NCBI GenBank assembly: GCA_018350325.1
Contig: JAEVLN010000040.1
Location: 372,001 to 436,000 of the forward strand
From: Globodera rostochiensis
Lineage: Eukaryota > Nematoda > Chromadorea > Rhabditida > Heteroderidae
Reading direction: 5' to 3'
Length of the DNA stretch: 64,000 nucleotides
Shown here: one piece after another, positions 45,701 to 57,250 of the stretch
Layout of the letters: every line of letters begins with the position of its first letter
How positions within the stretch are numbered: the first letter of the stretch is position 1
Notes under the pieces: model-generated
What the model saw: only the letters and a program-made list of their open reading frames with translations
Databases searched by the model: none
Told to the model about the DNA's origin: nothing
Translations under genes and position numbers: made by a program

Positions 45701-46266
45701 TTCTTTGTTTTTAAAATTAATTTTCAAAACTAAGAATTTTCCACGGTAATTTTTAATAAATTTCATTATAATAAAATTTCAAGATTAAATTGTAATGAAT
45801 TAGCGGTCCAAATTCTTAAAGTTCACCCGCTTGAAGCACAGAAATTGCGTTGTTTCCGTTCAGTCCACTCAAATCATCGGCGTAAATAAAGGCTAACATT
45901 GCCTTGAACGCGTCCACCTTCACGTCGGTGATCACAACGGGCTTAATCTCTTCCGCCGGAGGGGCTAAAAATCGTTTCAAAAATTTAAACAAATTTTCCA
46001 CACCGGTCTCAGCGGCGGCGGCCTTTGCATTTTCCTCGTCAAACCGGAACATTGCCTCAAAAACGTCGGAGGCTTTCTCCAGAATTGCTTTATGTGCCGG
46101 CAGAAGCTTCAAATTCAAACAAATGAAAAATAAAAGAAAAAAAGAATCTAAGCAAAATAAATCTAAAATTATTTAATCTATCCCCAAAACTCGCCTCTTT
46201 TTCGTCCCCCTCGCCCACCAAAAAGTAAACGTCCGCACGATCGCCCGTCACCAGCAAATGCTTCAT
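42722..46266 (-). CDS. BTB-MATH domain protein (seven exons, one frameshift)
   Basis: Exons on the minus strand: 46266-46195, 46106-45827, 45673-45564, 45343-45238, 45114-44810, 43056-42911 and 42862-42722. Exons 1-3 encode a BTB/POZ domain (GDRADVYFLVGEG, PAHKAILEKASDVFEAMF, FIYADDLSGL, ANKYNLPGLVKACVAF). Exon 4 continues a BACK-like region. Exons 5-7 encode a MATH domain (YIRGLPWKI, FFLQCNGEN, DANWSCAVSATLRIVSQ, NGLYDEENDTVILEV). Such proteins usually recruit substrates to Cullin-3 ubiquitin ligases. Here MATH follows BTB, opposite to the common MATH-BTB order. Most junction phases agree (intron 1 would be GC-AG), but exon 5 is off by one base: its first part ends in a stop while the MATH part reads in another frame. 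So the gene is either lightly broken or has a sequence error. Intron 5 contains the hAT-like element at 43685-44738. Confidence 0.8.
43685..44738. mobile_element. hAT-like non-autonomous element, GATCGAGA-word arms
   Basis: Ends are TAGAGAAAGGAC and, inverted, the same word at 44727-44738. The flanks GGTTTGAT (43677-43684) and GTTTTGAT (44739-44746) are an 8 bp target duplication with one difference. Arms consist of cgagattctcgatcg words in both orientations (43690-43835 and 44655-44720). A second, nested GC-rich arm with a tRNA-like gatggcctagtgg block starts near 43960. It carries no transposase and lies in an intron of the BTB-MATH gene. Confidence 0.78.
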
Positions 46267-46289
46267 TCGTTCCAGCGAAGAATTTGCTT

Positions 46290-48723
46290 TTGGCGCTTTA
46301 CAAAATTTGTTATTTATAAGCGTAGCTAAATAAATTTTATGGCGAAAATTAACCCAAAATTTTCAAGAAATTTTTGTAAAAAACCAATATTTTTAATTTT
46401 AGTTCTCATAACGGCCCGTAGCCGTGACGTTACAAAATTCCAAATTTTTTTGTTTTGTTTTTAAAGTAAAAAATTTAAATTAGTACCAATGTTTTGGTGC
46501 GCGTGGTTCATACCAACAATAACCTCAATAAATGCCACAAACATGAAGATATTCATTTTAAAATACTAAACTTTTATCTGTTTGGTAAAAAACATTATTA
46601 TAAGCGGAAATAAGGACTATAAACAAATTTAAAATTTAAAAAAGATTTCTTAGATGTTTTAGCATATGTAAATATTTACTCTTTAAAATTGCGTCAGAAC
46701 CCGAAAAATTTATAAAAATTGCCAAAATGCCCATTTCTATTTATGATAAAAACTCAATGAAATGCAAGAATGGCACGTTTGAATGATGATGCTTCTGATG
46801 CATTCCCAACGCTTTTATGCGGCTTTTTATCGATCGCTTCGAATGTGACTTCGCTCGAATTATTTCCGGCAAAATATAAGCCTTAGAAATAGCATTGCCA
46901 ACGAAGAGAGTGGAGAGGAGGCGAGAGAATGTGTTGGCATTTACGTAAAGCCAAATTTGACATTGGCATTAACGGCCTGGTCGCTTTAGTTTAAAATAAA
47001 GATGGATCAGTCTGTTCACATGAATTGGAAAAATGCAGCCTCCATTATTTTCTTTAAAAATGAATATCTAAAAAGTTTTCAACATTCGCCTTCGGTCACT
47101 TGAGCGTCGCCAATAGAGCCCGGAATGGATCAGTTGGTTCACATGAATTTGGGGCAATTTTAAGCTTTACATTTGCTCTTTTCATTCAGTCACTCAATTA
47201 GGGCATTTCTTGCAGCGTAAATCCTCGTAATTTTTCTCCAAATTTATAAGGATTTTCACTTCTGGGGGGGGGGGGGTCTATTTTGAAAAAAAGGAAAACG
47301 AAATATTTTTTTAACGGAAAACGGAACTGAAAAAACGGCCCAAATTTTTGCTTCAGCAGCTACGGTGGGTTTTTTTAATCAAAAAACTAATCGGCGATTT
47401 CATCAAACTAAAAGAATAAAAAATTCCAAAAAGGTTGTAAATACCGCCCAAAAATATTTTTAAAAAGTCGGGAAAAATTAGATAAATCCGGACTGTCAAT
47501 TATCACACAATTATTGCTAACATAAATACAACAGCTTATAAATTTGCTAGAGGATCACACCTTTTACTTTTTCAAAGAAAATTGAACCGAAATATAAATT
47601 TTGGTAAATTTCTAAAAATGTTGATGACATGGATCGGGATTAACCGCTAAGACTATCATTTTTAACGAAATAAATTTTTTTGGCATGGCACTTGCTGACA
47701 TATTTAAGTTGCCTTAGACAAATCGCCAAAGTTATAAAGTTCGGAACTCTCCCATCAAGAATTGCACGAATTTGACTAAAATTTAGGCATCATGTGGTTC
47801 CGACAGAAGTTGATTTCGACAGTGCCACTGTTAAAAATTCTGTAATTTTCCAAAAAGTCTAAATTTCTTAATTTTATAGCATTTCGGCCCACGTAATGAT
47901 ATAAAATACCTGAAAAAGTAAGAAAGTCGAACAATTCAAAAAATTTGTAATTTTCAAGGCAAGCCTAAAAATACATTTTTTTAGCAAAACGGATAACGTA
48001 TAGGTCTAAAAAGCATTTAGAAGTTGAAAATGTCGGAAACACCTGATGCGATAATTACTTCCAGTGCCAGCCAATTTAAAACTTAAACAAACAAAAGATG
48101 GCAATCAAAAGCTTTAGTTGAGAAGAATTATTTGAAATTCAATTCTTTTTCAAAAGTTCAATGAAAAGCGCCTAAATCTGAGTTTTTTATATTTTTATGG
48201 AAATAACTTTTTACGAATTCTCTAATTGATTAGCTTTGGCTTAGCAATAGCCTTTTAAAAGCTTGTTTGTTTGAGTTTAGATAAGTTATAGACATCAAAA
48301 TTTGCTGCCATTTAATAAGGACGATGTCGTCCAATCATTTTGGTGACTCATTCAAAAAGTACAACCAATTCTTGAACATTTTCAAATAAAGGCATGGAAT
48401 GCGCTGCTTTTACTAGTGTTTGGCTAATGTCTTCGATCGATAAACGATTCGATAAATTAAATCAATTCAAGGATTTTTTTCGGTCGATATAACGTATAAT
48501 TCGAAAAATTTATCGCGAAGAATTATCAAATTTATCGTATCGTGCTGAATCACTAGCTGTTACTGGTGGCGTTTGTTTATTATGGCTAATTTAAAAAAAT
48601 TCTGACGGCGCCATCAGGCCTTCAGATTTGCCAATGAACCAAAAGCATATTTATTTAAGCATTAAAATGTAAAAAAATTACCAAAAAAATAAAATAGAGA
48701 CAGAAATATACCAAAGAAAAGAC
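46290..48723. other. AT-rich intergenic stretch
   Basis: No convincing gene. Visible items: a run of 13 G near 47265-47277 next to ccgttttcc-type words, a ~100 bp dispersed piece at 47485-47590 that recurs at 56575-56680, and an array of tcgataa/ttatcga words at 48430-48545. Confidence 0.5.
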
Positions 48724-48731
48724 AATAATAG

Positions 48732-49858
48732 TAGGGTGGGTCACGGTCGGTTAACCGAACCGAAACCGAAACCGAAACCGAAAACCGGCTTTTTTGGCCC
48801 AAAAACCGAAACCGAAAACCGGGGGTCGTAAAACCGGCCTAACCGAAAACCGGGGGTACCGGTTTATCGGTTTTTCGGTTTGAAAAATGCACCCTTAATG
48901 GTGGGATTTTATGAGATTTGGTTGATGAAAGTGGTGGTGTAGTGGTGAGTTGTTTGGGGGAGTTGAACTGTTTGTGGAGTAGGTTCAGATCCCGACTGCT
49001 GTATTTGGTTTTTAAACGTTCTCTGAACTTTACGGTGTGTAAACAATTCCAATTTTTTTAAATTTACAATTTTTTTAATTAAATAAAATCACAAGTGTGA
49101 TTGGACAATATTTAAAAAATGAAAAACTTTGTTCAATGTTGAGTGCCCGTAATTTTTTTTTTTTATCACTTTCGGTGAGCATCTATGGTGGACGAAGCAA
49201 ATAATTGAAATTTTGTAAAATTTGGTAATTATTGGACCAATTTTCTTAACAAATTCGTTATCTCAAAAAAATTTCCTCGGACCCTTATATCTCCTAAAAA
49301 GCTTCAAAAAATGATCGGATTTTTAAATTTTTATGCGCAAATCTGTTAACAAATTGATTCCAAAATTCAAAATAAAAGTCGTAGGGGGGCTGCATTTTTG
49401 GGGAATTATTACATTTTTCTTACGCAATTTTTTTCAAATTTCAAAGTTTTTTAAAGTTTTTAGAAATGAAAGCAGTCCGGCCATGCCGATAGGCGCCGTC
49501 GGGTATTTAGCAAAATTACGCATTTTTTCGGAGTAATTTTTCAAAAAAAAAGTTTACGTAAGAGTGGGGGGGGGGGGGGATGCCCCGCGGGGAAATTTTA
49601 CAAAAATTTGCAATCTTTTTTAAGAAAATTGAAGCGAAAACTCAGAAAGATGTGATAAATTTATTTCAAAAATTCTTTTTTTTCAACTTTGATTTTAAAA
49701 AAAACTGAATTCGTCCAACCAAAAAATTGCTAAAAACCGGTTTCGGTTTTCGGTTAACCGGGTGTCGGCCTAAAACCGAAACCGAAAACCGGGGGTCGCA
49801 AAACCGGCCTAACCGAAAACCGGTACCCCCGGTTTAAAACCGACCTTGACCCACCCTA
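48732..49858. mobile_element. hAT-like non-autonomous element, CCGAAA-word arms
   Basis: Ends are TAGGGTGGGTCA and its exact inverted complement TGACCCACCCTA. The 8 bp duplication AATAATAG is perfect at 48724-48731 and 49859-49866. Eight-base duplications with TAGGG ends are typical of the hAT superfamily. Arms of about 140 bp are packed with accgaaacc/ggttttcgg words. Just inside the left arm is a tRNA-like block (tggtgtagtggtg and ggttcagatcccg, 48930-48995), and inside the right arm a GC palindrome (49483-49501). No transposase frame. Confidence 0.88.
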
Positions 49859-50499
49859 AATAATAGGTAATGATAACCGAAAACCCTAAGGATAAGTGTA
49901 CAACGAGATATAAATGCAGTCTGTTTCAGGTGGCACAATAGGCGCCTTTGCACCAAATACATTCTTAAATTTAAATAAAGTAAAGTCTTAAGAATTAAAT
50001 TTTAAGTTAGTAAAGCCTTAATTAGCAATTAGCCTACAACCAATAAAACTGACTTGGTGTCTATTGATCGGAGTAGCATCAACAGTTTTGGCACTAATTT
50101 TATGAACTGCTGCTGGTTTCTTGGCCTTTTTCACAGATCGTGAATTTCCTTTTCTGCCGTTGTTGGCATTGCCCGTCCCTTCACTGCTGTCCATGTTTTG
50201 CAGCACGTGCGAGGCGTTCAAATGGCCTAACGCCGGCGGCTTCCACTCCCAACTTGGCTTTGCGGCAAGCGCTTGTTGGTGATCAACAACATTGGTGTTC
50301 CCTGCTGCTGCAGTTGCACCAACGCCATTCAGCATAGTCGAGGACACGAGAATCAGTCCGGTCACGGCTCGGGCAATTTTGCCAACTCTTTCACTACCTC
50401 CAGTAATTACGTACGGTAAATCGCCCCCTGGTTGGTTGTAATAATAGGGCATTGGTTGGTTGTTGTCCGGAACATCGGGCGCCAGCGGGTCATACGGTA

Positions 50500-50722
50500 G
50501 AACAGGCGCTGGCTGGCGTTCCGCTGAGAAAGAATTGCCATTGCTGAGTCAGGCTGCACGCCGATTCCTTTCGCCCCCATGCACGAGCGTATTGAGCGAA
50601 CAAGTATTCTCTTCTGCTCGTGATCTTTTTCATTACCGTCGTATGCGGACGGGCCCCAAAAAAGCGGAAATGATTCTTTTTCTCCAACGTGCACTTCCAC
50701 TTATCAATTATAAATATTAATA
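50500..50722 (+). pseudogene. hAT transposase C-terminal (dimerisation) remnant
   Basis: The plus-strand frame ending at 50720 encodes LPLLSQAARRFLSPP, TSVLSEQVFSSARD and MILFLQRALPLIN. This is the conserved pattern of the hAT C-terminal dimerisation domain (L..lA...L..P.tS..sErvFS.A). The frame opens only at 50448 and no RNase H-like catalytic core is seen upstream, so it is a 3' fragment. It could descend from the source that moved the hAT-like elements here. The 144-codon minus-strand frame at 50018-50452 next to it has no recognised domain and I leave it unassigned. Confidence 0.7.
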
Positions 50723-51400
50723 TTATTCATGGATTTGTGAAGGCTGGGCAGAAAATGCGTTGAATAAAAAGTTTTATTTAAAGTCGGAAATTTAGCCATT
50801 TTGTTAAATTTTCTAAAATTTTTTGGGTTTTGTACAAATTTTTGGGTTTTGTCAACCCAAAAAAACCCAAAACCCAAAAAATGACCAAAAAAATTTTGGG
50901 TTTTGGGTCAGATGGGAGCAAAACCCAAAAAATGCCCAAAAATTTTTTGGGTTTTGGGTCCAAGTTTCCGGTCTCTAATTCTGAGTCCCCTGATTTTATA
51001 TTCTTTTTGTTTTTTATAAAATTGTATAAATTGAAATCATTACTTTTGCTTTTCTTATCGTTTTATCCAATGATTCACCCAATAAATTGTTATGTAAAAC
51101 ATTTTATATTTATTATTTTCTTCCAAACCAACCGATTAGGTCGAGCTTTACATCCAACAAAAGGTTTCATTGATTAGAGTTTTTTTGCCTTAACTTTTTT
51201 ATGCTTGGGCCATTGGCCAGAAAACCTTCAAAAAAAGGCATTTTTGAGTTTTTCACTTTTTTGGCCATAACTTTTTTTTAAATTGTCCAATCGCAAAACA
51301 ATTAACTTAATGATAAGGCAAACTCATCGATAGCCTTCATTATGTATTATTTCTACATAATCGGTTTAGGTCGCAGAATGTTACAAATCCAAATTCATTT
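50723..51400. other. Gene-free stretch with TTTTGGGTTT word array
   Basis: 50815-50970 is an array of ttttgggtttt and aaaacccaaaa words in both orientations, resembling a hAT-like arm; it is not telomeric repeat. The rest is AT-rich without a gene. Confidence 0.5.
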
Positions 51401-51413
51401 TAGTGACCAATTT

Positions 51414-51500
51414 TCCGTACACCATCGGGGAGTGCCACTCAAAAAATGAAAACTGTCGTCGCATTGGTCGCTTTCTTGGCCATCTTCGTGTGGGATGCCC
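51414..51500 (+). pseudogene. Orphan signal-peptide exon, copy 1
   Basis: About 85 bases (caccatcggggagtgcc, then an ATG) encode MKTVVALVAFLAIFV, a textbook secretion signal, nearly identical to 53990-54052. Here the coding sequence is cut after IFV by a tRNA-like insert: an A-box-like ttggcttaggtg and a B box ggttcgattcc are followed by a run of 14 C near 51582-51595. The downstream frame to 51748 is unrelated. A signal exon that lost its gene. Confidence 0.65.
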
Positions 51501-51863
51501 CCGTTGCTCAGACAGAAAAAGCATTAATTGGCTTAGGTGTAAAGCTGATTACCGTGCCGACGGTCATGGGTTCGATTCCCTCCCCCCCCCCCCCGGAATT
51601 TTGCCAATCTCTTAATTATGAAAGTTTAAGGAATTTGGGAAAAAGTCGCACCGATTCGCCAATCTCTACGCCACAGAAATTCTTTCTAATTTCGTTCATA
51701 AAAAATTTATTCACAGCCCAAAAAAACAAATATACACCAAATAATTAATAAAAACTAAAAAGAAAGGTGCGATATTGACAATAAAAGGCAAATCTCAAAG
51801 GGATTATTTCGAACTGAAGTCTTAAAAATATATAAGCCCAAAAATCAAATTCATGGTAAGCAA

Positions 51864-53483
51864 TCATTCAATAGCCAAAATGTAATCGTCCACAAACACC
51901 AGGCCAACTTTCTGGATGCTTTCTGAGAGTTCGTTGCCGAGATTTTCGACTTGGTCTTTTGCCGCCCTCACTTCGTAGCCCAATTTCTTGCACTTTCCCG
52001 ACTCTTTCACCAAATAGGGAGCAAAACGACGCGAAAGTTTTGCCGTCCCATTCTTCTCCCTTCAAAAAGGGAAAAATGTTGGCATTTTGAAAGCAAATTC
52101 GAACTTGTCAAACAAGATCGTGCAACTCTTGTCAAGCATACAGAGCAATCCGGTTTTGCGGCCTTCGCCAAAGTCCACATTGGTGTCGGGCTAAAAATTA
52201 GTTTTGGTCCGAGGAAGTCCCAAAAACCGCCAGTCAGGAAGCCATTACCGTGGTCATGGTTGACGTTTTTACCGGGGTGGTGGTGGTCGTGGTGGTCGTA
52301 GTGCTAGTCGTCAGCTTTTCAGTGGTGGTGGTGGTCGTCGTCTTTTGGAGGTTCATATTTGAAAAATCGAAGTCCTTTTTTCCATAAAGGAACTCGCACT
52401 TCACCGATGAATTGAAAAACTTTCCAACTTTAGCAATAAGCGAAGAAGAGTTGGTGTCAAATGAACAGCCCAACTCGGTGTGCACCACATGCCCGTTGCC
52501 TAATTTGTTTCATATTGCGTCATTAAAAATCATATTTTAACTAAGTAATTTATAAATTGGTTTAAAATCGCAATATTGGCTAGTCCGGATCACGATCAGA
52601 TATTTCTGGCCGAATTCCCGACTCGGCCCAAAATCTCGTGGAGGTGCTTAAGTCCGGGACTCTATTAACCTTCAGCACAAATGGCCTTGAAGCAGTAATG
52701 GTCATTATCCAGGCATTCTTTGCGGTCCATTTCTCCATTTCTGTCCGCGTTCCTTTCCCCATAAAAGCATTGAAGTCCTGCAAAATTAAAGTTCATACAT
52801 TTATTTAACGGGCACACCCAATTTGCGCACCTTTTGGCACTTCCGGTAGCTGGATGTTCACGTTGGACAAGTTTTTTCCCCCTTGCCCGAACACAGTTCG
52901 GCATTCAACGCCTTCCAACTCCGTGTCCGGAACATCGTTGTACCACTGTTTTTTGATTCCTTGAGCGAAGTAGGCACCATCACGCTGGTCCGGGAGACAC
53001 GTCCAAAAAATACGAGAAAAGCCTTTCTTCAATCCCGCTGAAATAAATGCATTCAGATGAGGTGGGATTTAATTGGATAAAATGTGTTAAAATGGTCATA
53101 AAACATGGACAAAAAAAAAAGTTTACCAAAAGTATTCAAAAATTCCGAAAATACCAAAATAAAACTATTTAGAGAAAATATTCGAATTCATTCAAAAACA
53201 AATTTTAATTTGCACACTTCTCACCTTTTGTGCACATTATAGCCGCACAAGTGGTTGCATCAATCAATAGCCCACGGCATATTTCGTTCGTACTGTTGTC
53301 GAAGATGATGTCGGAGAGCCCCTCACGCCGACGAAAAATGGCTTTTCCTTGTTTGCACTCCAGCACAGCTTGAAATTAAAAAAGCTTTAATTTTAAAAAA
53401 CCATTAATTGTATTACCATTACAAAAATCAAAGCAGACGGAGACGGACAACAGAAGAATGAGTACAGCTACAACACCTTGCAT
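51864..53483 (-). CDS. Secreted cysteine-rich two-module protein
   Basis: Minus-strand exons read in order: 53483-53417 (signal peptide MQGVVAVLILLLSVSVC), 53368-53225 (LECKQGKAIFRR, then DATTCAAIMCTKG), ~53037-52832 (FWTCLPDQRDGAYF, VECRTVFGQGG), ~52785-52685 (GLQCFYGERNADRNG, DHYCFKAIC) and ~52505-52235 (VVHTELGCSFDTN, then a threonine-rich linker). Further exons follow, and the last ends at a stop at 51864-51866 (KCKKLGYEVRAAKDQVENLG, FVDDYILAIE). The first four introns are all phase 1. The C...C...HC..xxC pattern followed by LGC in the next exon resembles Ly6/three-finger modules. The linker-to-end part (51980-52235) is the least certain; at least one exon edge there is unresolved. A decayed paralogue lies at 35186-35640. 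Function unknown; likely secreted. Confidence 0.72.
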
Positions 53484-53984
53484 GTTTAAATCTGCAAAAA
53501 TAATAAAGAATTTAATTTTTATTATAAAAATATAAAATTATTTGGATAATGATGAAAATGAAATAGCGAATAACGATAACAAATTTAATGAACCAAAATT
53601 TCTGTGTATGAATCATTGGATAAAACGATGAGCAGAGCAGCAAATGTGATGATTTGCATTTATAAATTTTATAAAAACAAAATGAAAAAATAATTGTGAA
53701 AAAATGGACAAAAATAATTTCCATATTACACAATTTTTTTTAGCATTCGCCGATGGAGAAAAGTTTATGATTCATTGGGAACAGGGATGCTCGTAATTAC
53801 GGGAAAGAATATTGGCAAAAATTCTTTAATTTTGTAGCTTTTCTTAACAAATGTTAAAATCTTTAAAATTTCCCCGGAGACGCCTATCGGCGCCGCCGAC
53901 CGCCATTCTTAAAAAAGCTTCAGAAAAATAGCGTATTTTTAAAAGACGTGCCTGCCACAACAGAAATTAAAAAACGCGTACACC

Positions 53985-54100
53985 ATCGGGGAGTGCCACT
54001 CCAAAAAATGAAAACCGTCGTCGCATTGGTCGCTTTCTTGGCCATCTTCGTGCCTCTGAATTCGGCTTTCGGCGGTAAAGCTTTGTGTTAGCAATTTGTA
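53985..54100 (+). pseudogene. Orphan signal-peptide exon, copy 2
   Basis: Encodes MKTVVALVAFLAIFVPLNSAFGGKALC and then a stop, or an intron start at the cysteine codon. The leader and upstream bases match 51414-51500. No following exon was found before the transposon-rich region at 54.3 kb, though a real small gene with distant exons cannot be excluded. Confidence 0.5.
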
Positions 54101-54344
54101 ATTAATTAGAAATATTTTAATAATTAGTAAATATTAAGGCCCTCTCAAATGCCATAAAGGAAGCGCCTTTTCTTTTGAAGGCACCGACTCAAGCGCGATT
54201 GGGAACTGCTCATCTCCAAGGGACCAATATTGTATTGAGGCCACCTGCTCGGCGTGTAATTGTTAGGTCTGCGGGTTCTTTCGGTTGACCTTTGCGCCCA
54301 ATCGATATAATAATTAGGATTCGGATTTATATGCACATGCATAT

Positions 54345-55620
54345 TCAACTTGATTTAAGCTTCTAGAACGCATTTCCATGTGCATATTTTGCATATTTCA
54401 CGATTTATATGCATATTTGTGCATATTTCGCTATTTATGTGCATATTTTTTTCATTTTATGTGCATATTTTGGCATTTTGCAAAAAATTATAATATTGGC
54501 AAGAAAAATTTGATTTTATTTCATTTTTCATAAGAAATTTTTTGAAAAAAGTCACAAACATTCAAAAAGTCGTCAAAAATGCCAAAATAGTCACTAAACA
54601 AAAAGTCGTCAAAAATGCCAAAATGGTCACAAAAGTTCAAAAAAATCGCCAAAATTGAAAATGTATCTAATCAGCAATTTTAACTAGAGTAAATTTTCAG
54701 TTTGGTTGTGGTGTAGTGGTGAGTGGTGGTGTATGCAATTTAGGTGTGGATGGGGTTGGGTTCAGTTCTCCGACTATGTAAATTATTTTTTCTGACTTTC
54801 ACTGAACATTTAGTGTGGTGTAAACAATTCTAAAAATTCTTCCAATTTAAAAAAAATACAAATTTTTTATTTCATTTTGGTTGGACGAAAAAAAAACTAT
54901 AGGGTGGGGGTCGGTCCTTTGTTTTGCAACATTCCTAATTTTTTGACCAATTTTCTTAACAAATCTTGTTCAATCTTCAAGAAAAAATTTTCAATTTTTT
55001 GACTCAATTTGTTAAAAGATTTGTAATCAAATTTTAAAATATGGCAATTTTTTGAACCTTTTTAGGAATGGCAAGGGCCCGGCGGCGCCGATAGGTGCCG
55101 CCGGGAGAAAATTTTGAATTTTTGATGCCAATATGTTAAGAAAAATTATTACTAGGGCTGCAAAAAATATGCACATAAAATCTTGAAATATGCGCATAAA
55201 ATATGAACCAAAAATTGCAAAATATGCATATAAAATGGAAAAATATGCACATAAATTTGTCTAAATTCAATATAAAATTCTCCCAAAATTCTTCAAAGTC
55301 ATTCAACATTTGTTAAAATTGCTGATGAGATGCATTTCCAAATTTTCAAGTGTTTTGGCGACTTTTTTGAACCTTGTGACCATTTTGGCATTTTTGACGA
55401 CTTTTTTGAACTTTTGTGATGATTTTGCGCTTTTTTCAAAAAATTTCTTAAGAAAATGAAATAAATCAAATTTTTCTTGCCAAGATCACTAATTTTTTGC
55501 AAAATGCCAAAATATGCACATAAAATTAATAAAATATGCACATAAATAGCGAAATATGCACAAATATGCAAAATATGCACATGGAAATGCGTTCTAGAAG
55601 CTTCAAACCAAGTTGAAAAC
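54345..55620. repeat. Inverted pair of TATGCACATA-word element copies
   Basis: 54345-54660 is the reverse complement of about 55330-55620 (mirrored words include gcttctagaacgcatttcc and gtcgtcaaaaatgcc). Arms are rich in atgcacata/tatgtgcat. Between them lie a tRNA-like block (tggtgtagtggtgagtgg, then gggttcagttctcc, 54715-54775) and a GC palindrome (55081-55106). The left copy is a partial relative of the complete element at 55153-55693. Confidence 0.7.
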
Positions 55621-55693
55621 ACGTTTTTCGTGCGTTTCAGACCGTTACCAGTTCAGGAAAAAAATATGCATTTGCATATTTTTTGCAGCCCTA
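55153..55693. mobile_element. hAT-like non-autonomous element, TATGCACATA-word arms
   Basis: Ends TAGGGCTGCAAAAAATATGC and its inverted counterpart; perfect 8 bp duplication ATTATTAC at 55145-55152 and 55694-55701. 541 bp long, no coding capacity. The minus-strand frame at 55299-55622 runs through low-complexity element sequence and is not called. Confidence 0.88.
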
Positions 55694-55701
55694 ATTATTA
55701 C

Positions 55702-56470
55702 GAATGTTCCAAAACAAAAGCCCTGCCCCCCTATGGTTTAATAAAAAGAGAATTCCCAGAAAATTTGTTAAGAGATTTGCAACCAAAATTTTGAAAATAC
55801 GGTTAGCACATAGGACTAGCGGGAGGCCTCCGGCCCGCCGGCTAAAATCTGTAGTTCCTGAAGACTTTTTAAGGGGTTTATTTTTAGTTTAAAATTTTTT
55901 AGGTTATTCAGGCCAATATTTAAAAAAAATTATTTTTATGTTTATTTTATTGGTTTTATTCGAAATTTTTAAGGAAAAATTCCAAAATTTTAGGGCAATT
56001 TTCCCTTTGACTTGGGGGGATCGAATCTTAAAAATTTCTGATTTGGCTCAACATTTTTACCTTATTATTTTTATTTTATTGGGGTTTGGAGGAATCAATG
56101 AGAAAATTTCGAAGCGAATTCTTTACTGAATATTTATTCAGCCCCTCCCCTTAACGAAAAATTGGGCAAAATTCTGCAGCTTGGATCAATTTCCTTAACA
56201 AATTGAGAAAAAAATTCAAAAATTTCTCGGCGGCGCCTATCGGCACCGCCGACCCCCCTCCCCTCAAGACCCGGATCTCGACCCGAAACCCGACCCAAAA
56301 TCTTCGGGTCGGGTTTCGAGTATCGGGTTGAGAAAAATGTCGGGTCGGGTTTCGGGTCGAGAAAAAGACCGGGTTTCGGCTCTCGGGTTTTGAGTAACCC
56401 GGAGCTACCCTGATGGAAGGAAATGGGGGCGTAACAAAAGGGGAAAACAATATGTTAAAATGGGAACGGT
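55702..56470. other. Gene-free stretch with a GGGTTTCGGGTC word array
   Basis: 56270-56400 is an array of gggtcgggttt and acccgaaacc words ending near gctaccctg, likely the arm of another hAT-like element. A GC palindrome is at 56228-56253. No gene is seen. Confidence 0.5.
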
Positions 56471-56476
56471 CATTTG

Positions 56477-57250
56477 GGGGGGGGGACGTTTTGTCCCCGG
56501 GATGTTTTGTTCCCGCCGTTTTGTTCCCGGGGTTGTTTTGCTCCCAAACCTTTTTCACGTATACAATTGGTGTCAGACAAATCCGGACCGTCTAATATCA
56601 CGCAATTACTGCTAACAATATAATTAAACAGCTTTTGAGTCTTCTAAAGGATCACACCTTTACTTTTGAGAAAAAGAATATGATTTAAAGTTTTGATTCT
56701 TTAAAATGTGGTTAGTGTGTTACAAAAGACTCGACAACGAATTCAGCCTATTGCTTCCAAGGTCACCTTAGGCTATACCTAAGCCTAAGATTAGGCTAGC
56801 TTAGTCTTAGGCTCCAAGCGCGCGAAGCGAGTGGCGAGCGAAGCGAGCCGTAATAAGCTATCATAGTTGGAGGTATCTGAAACTAGAATTTCGACACGCC
56901 TATCCTACGCAAACTCCATTAAAAATGCCAATTAACACCTTCTAATCCCCAATTTTTGATTTCCCATATATTTTAAACTCCCTTTTTAATTCTATTTAAC
57001 AAATGATTTCCGGGGATTTAGAATGTTGAAAATAAAATTGGTTAGATAGCTCAAAAAATTTACAAGTATTATCGCATAAAGCATGCTAAACTAAAAATAC
57101 AACATATGATGGTCCGGATTTGTCTGACACAAATTGTATACGTGAAAAAGGTTTGGGAGCAAAACAACCTTGGGAACAAAACGGCGGGAACAAAACGTCC
57201 CGGGAACAAACTGGGCGGGAACAAAACGGCGGGAACAAAACGTACCCCAC
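56477..57250. mobile_element. Element with ~120 bp inverted arms (CAAAACGGCGGGAA words)
   Basis: 56477-56595 is mirrored by 57105-57250: both contain gttttgttcccgccg words and the phrase caaatccggacc / ggtccggatttg. The centre contains a short array of ggctagcttagtcttaggc words. Ends are GGGGACGTTTTG and GGGGTACGTTTTG inverted; a target duplication was not clear. Confidence 0.62.

Noticed and set aside
50018..50452. 144-codon minus-strand frame with one hydrophobic segment
   Set aside because: No recognised domain and no splice or paralogue support; it adjoins the hAT transposase remnant and may be its shadow. Left unassigned.
50815..50970. CCCAAAA/TTTTGGG run as a telomere-like repeat
   Set aside because: Words occur in both orientations with irregular spacing, as in hAT-like arms; not a uniform terminal array.
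51535..51600. Functional tRNA gene
   Set aside because: A- and B-box-like words are present but I could not fold a full acceptor and anticodon arm; the B box runs into a long C tract. More likely a tRNA-derived repeat.
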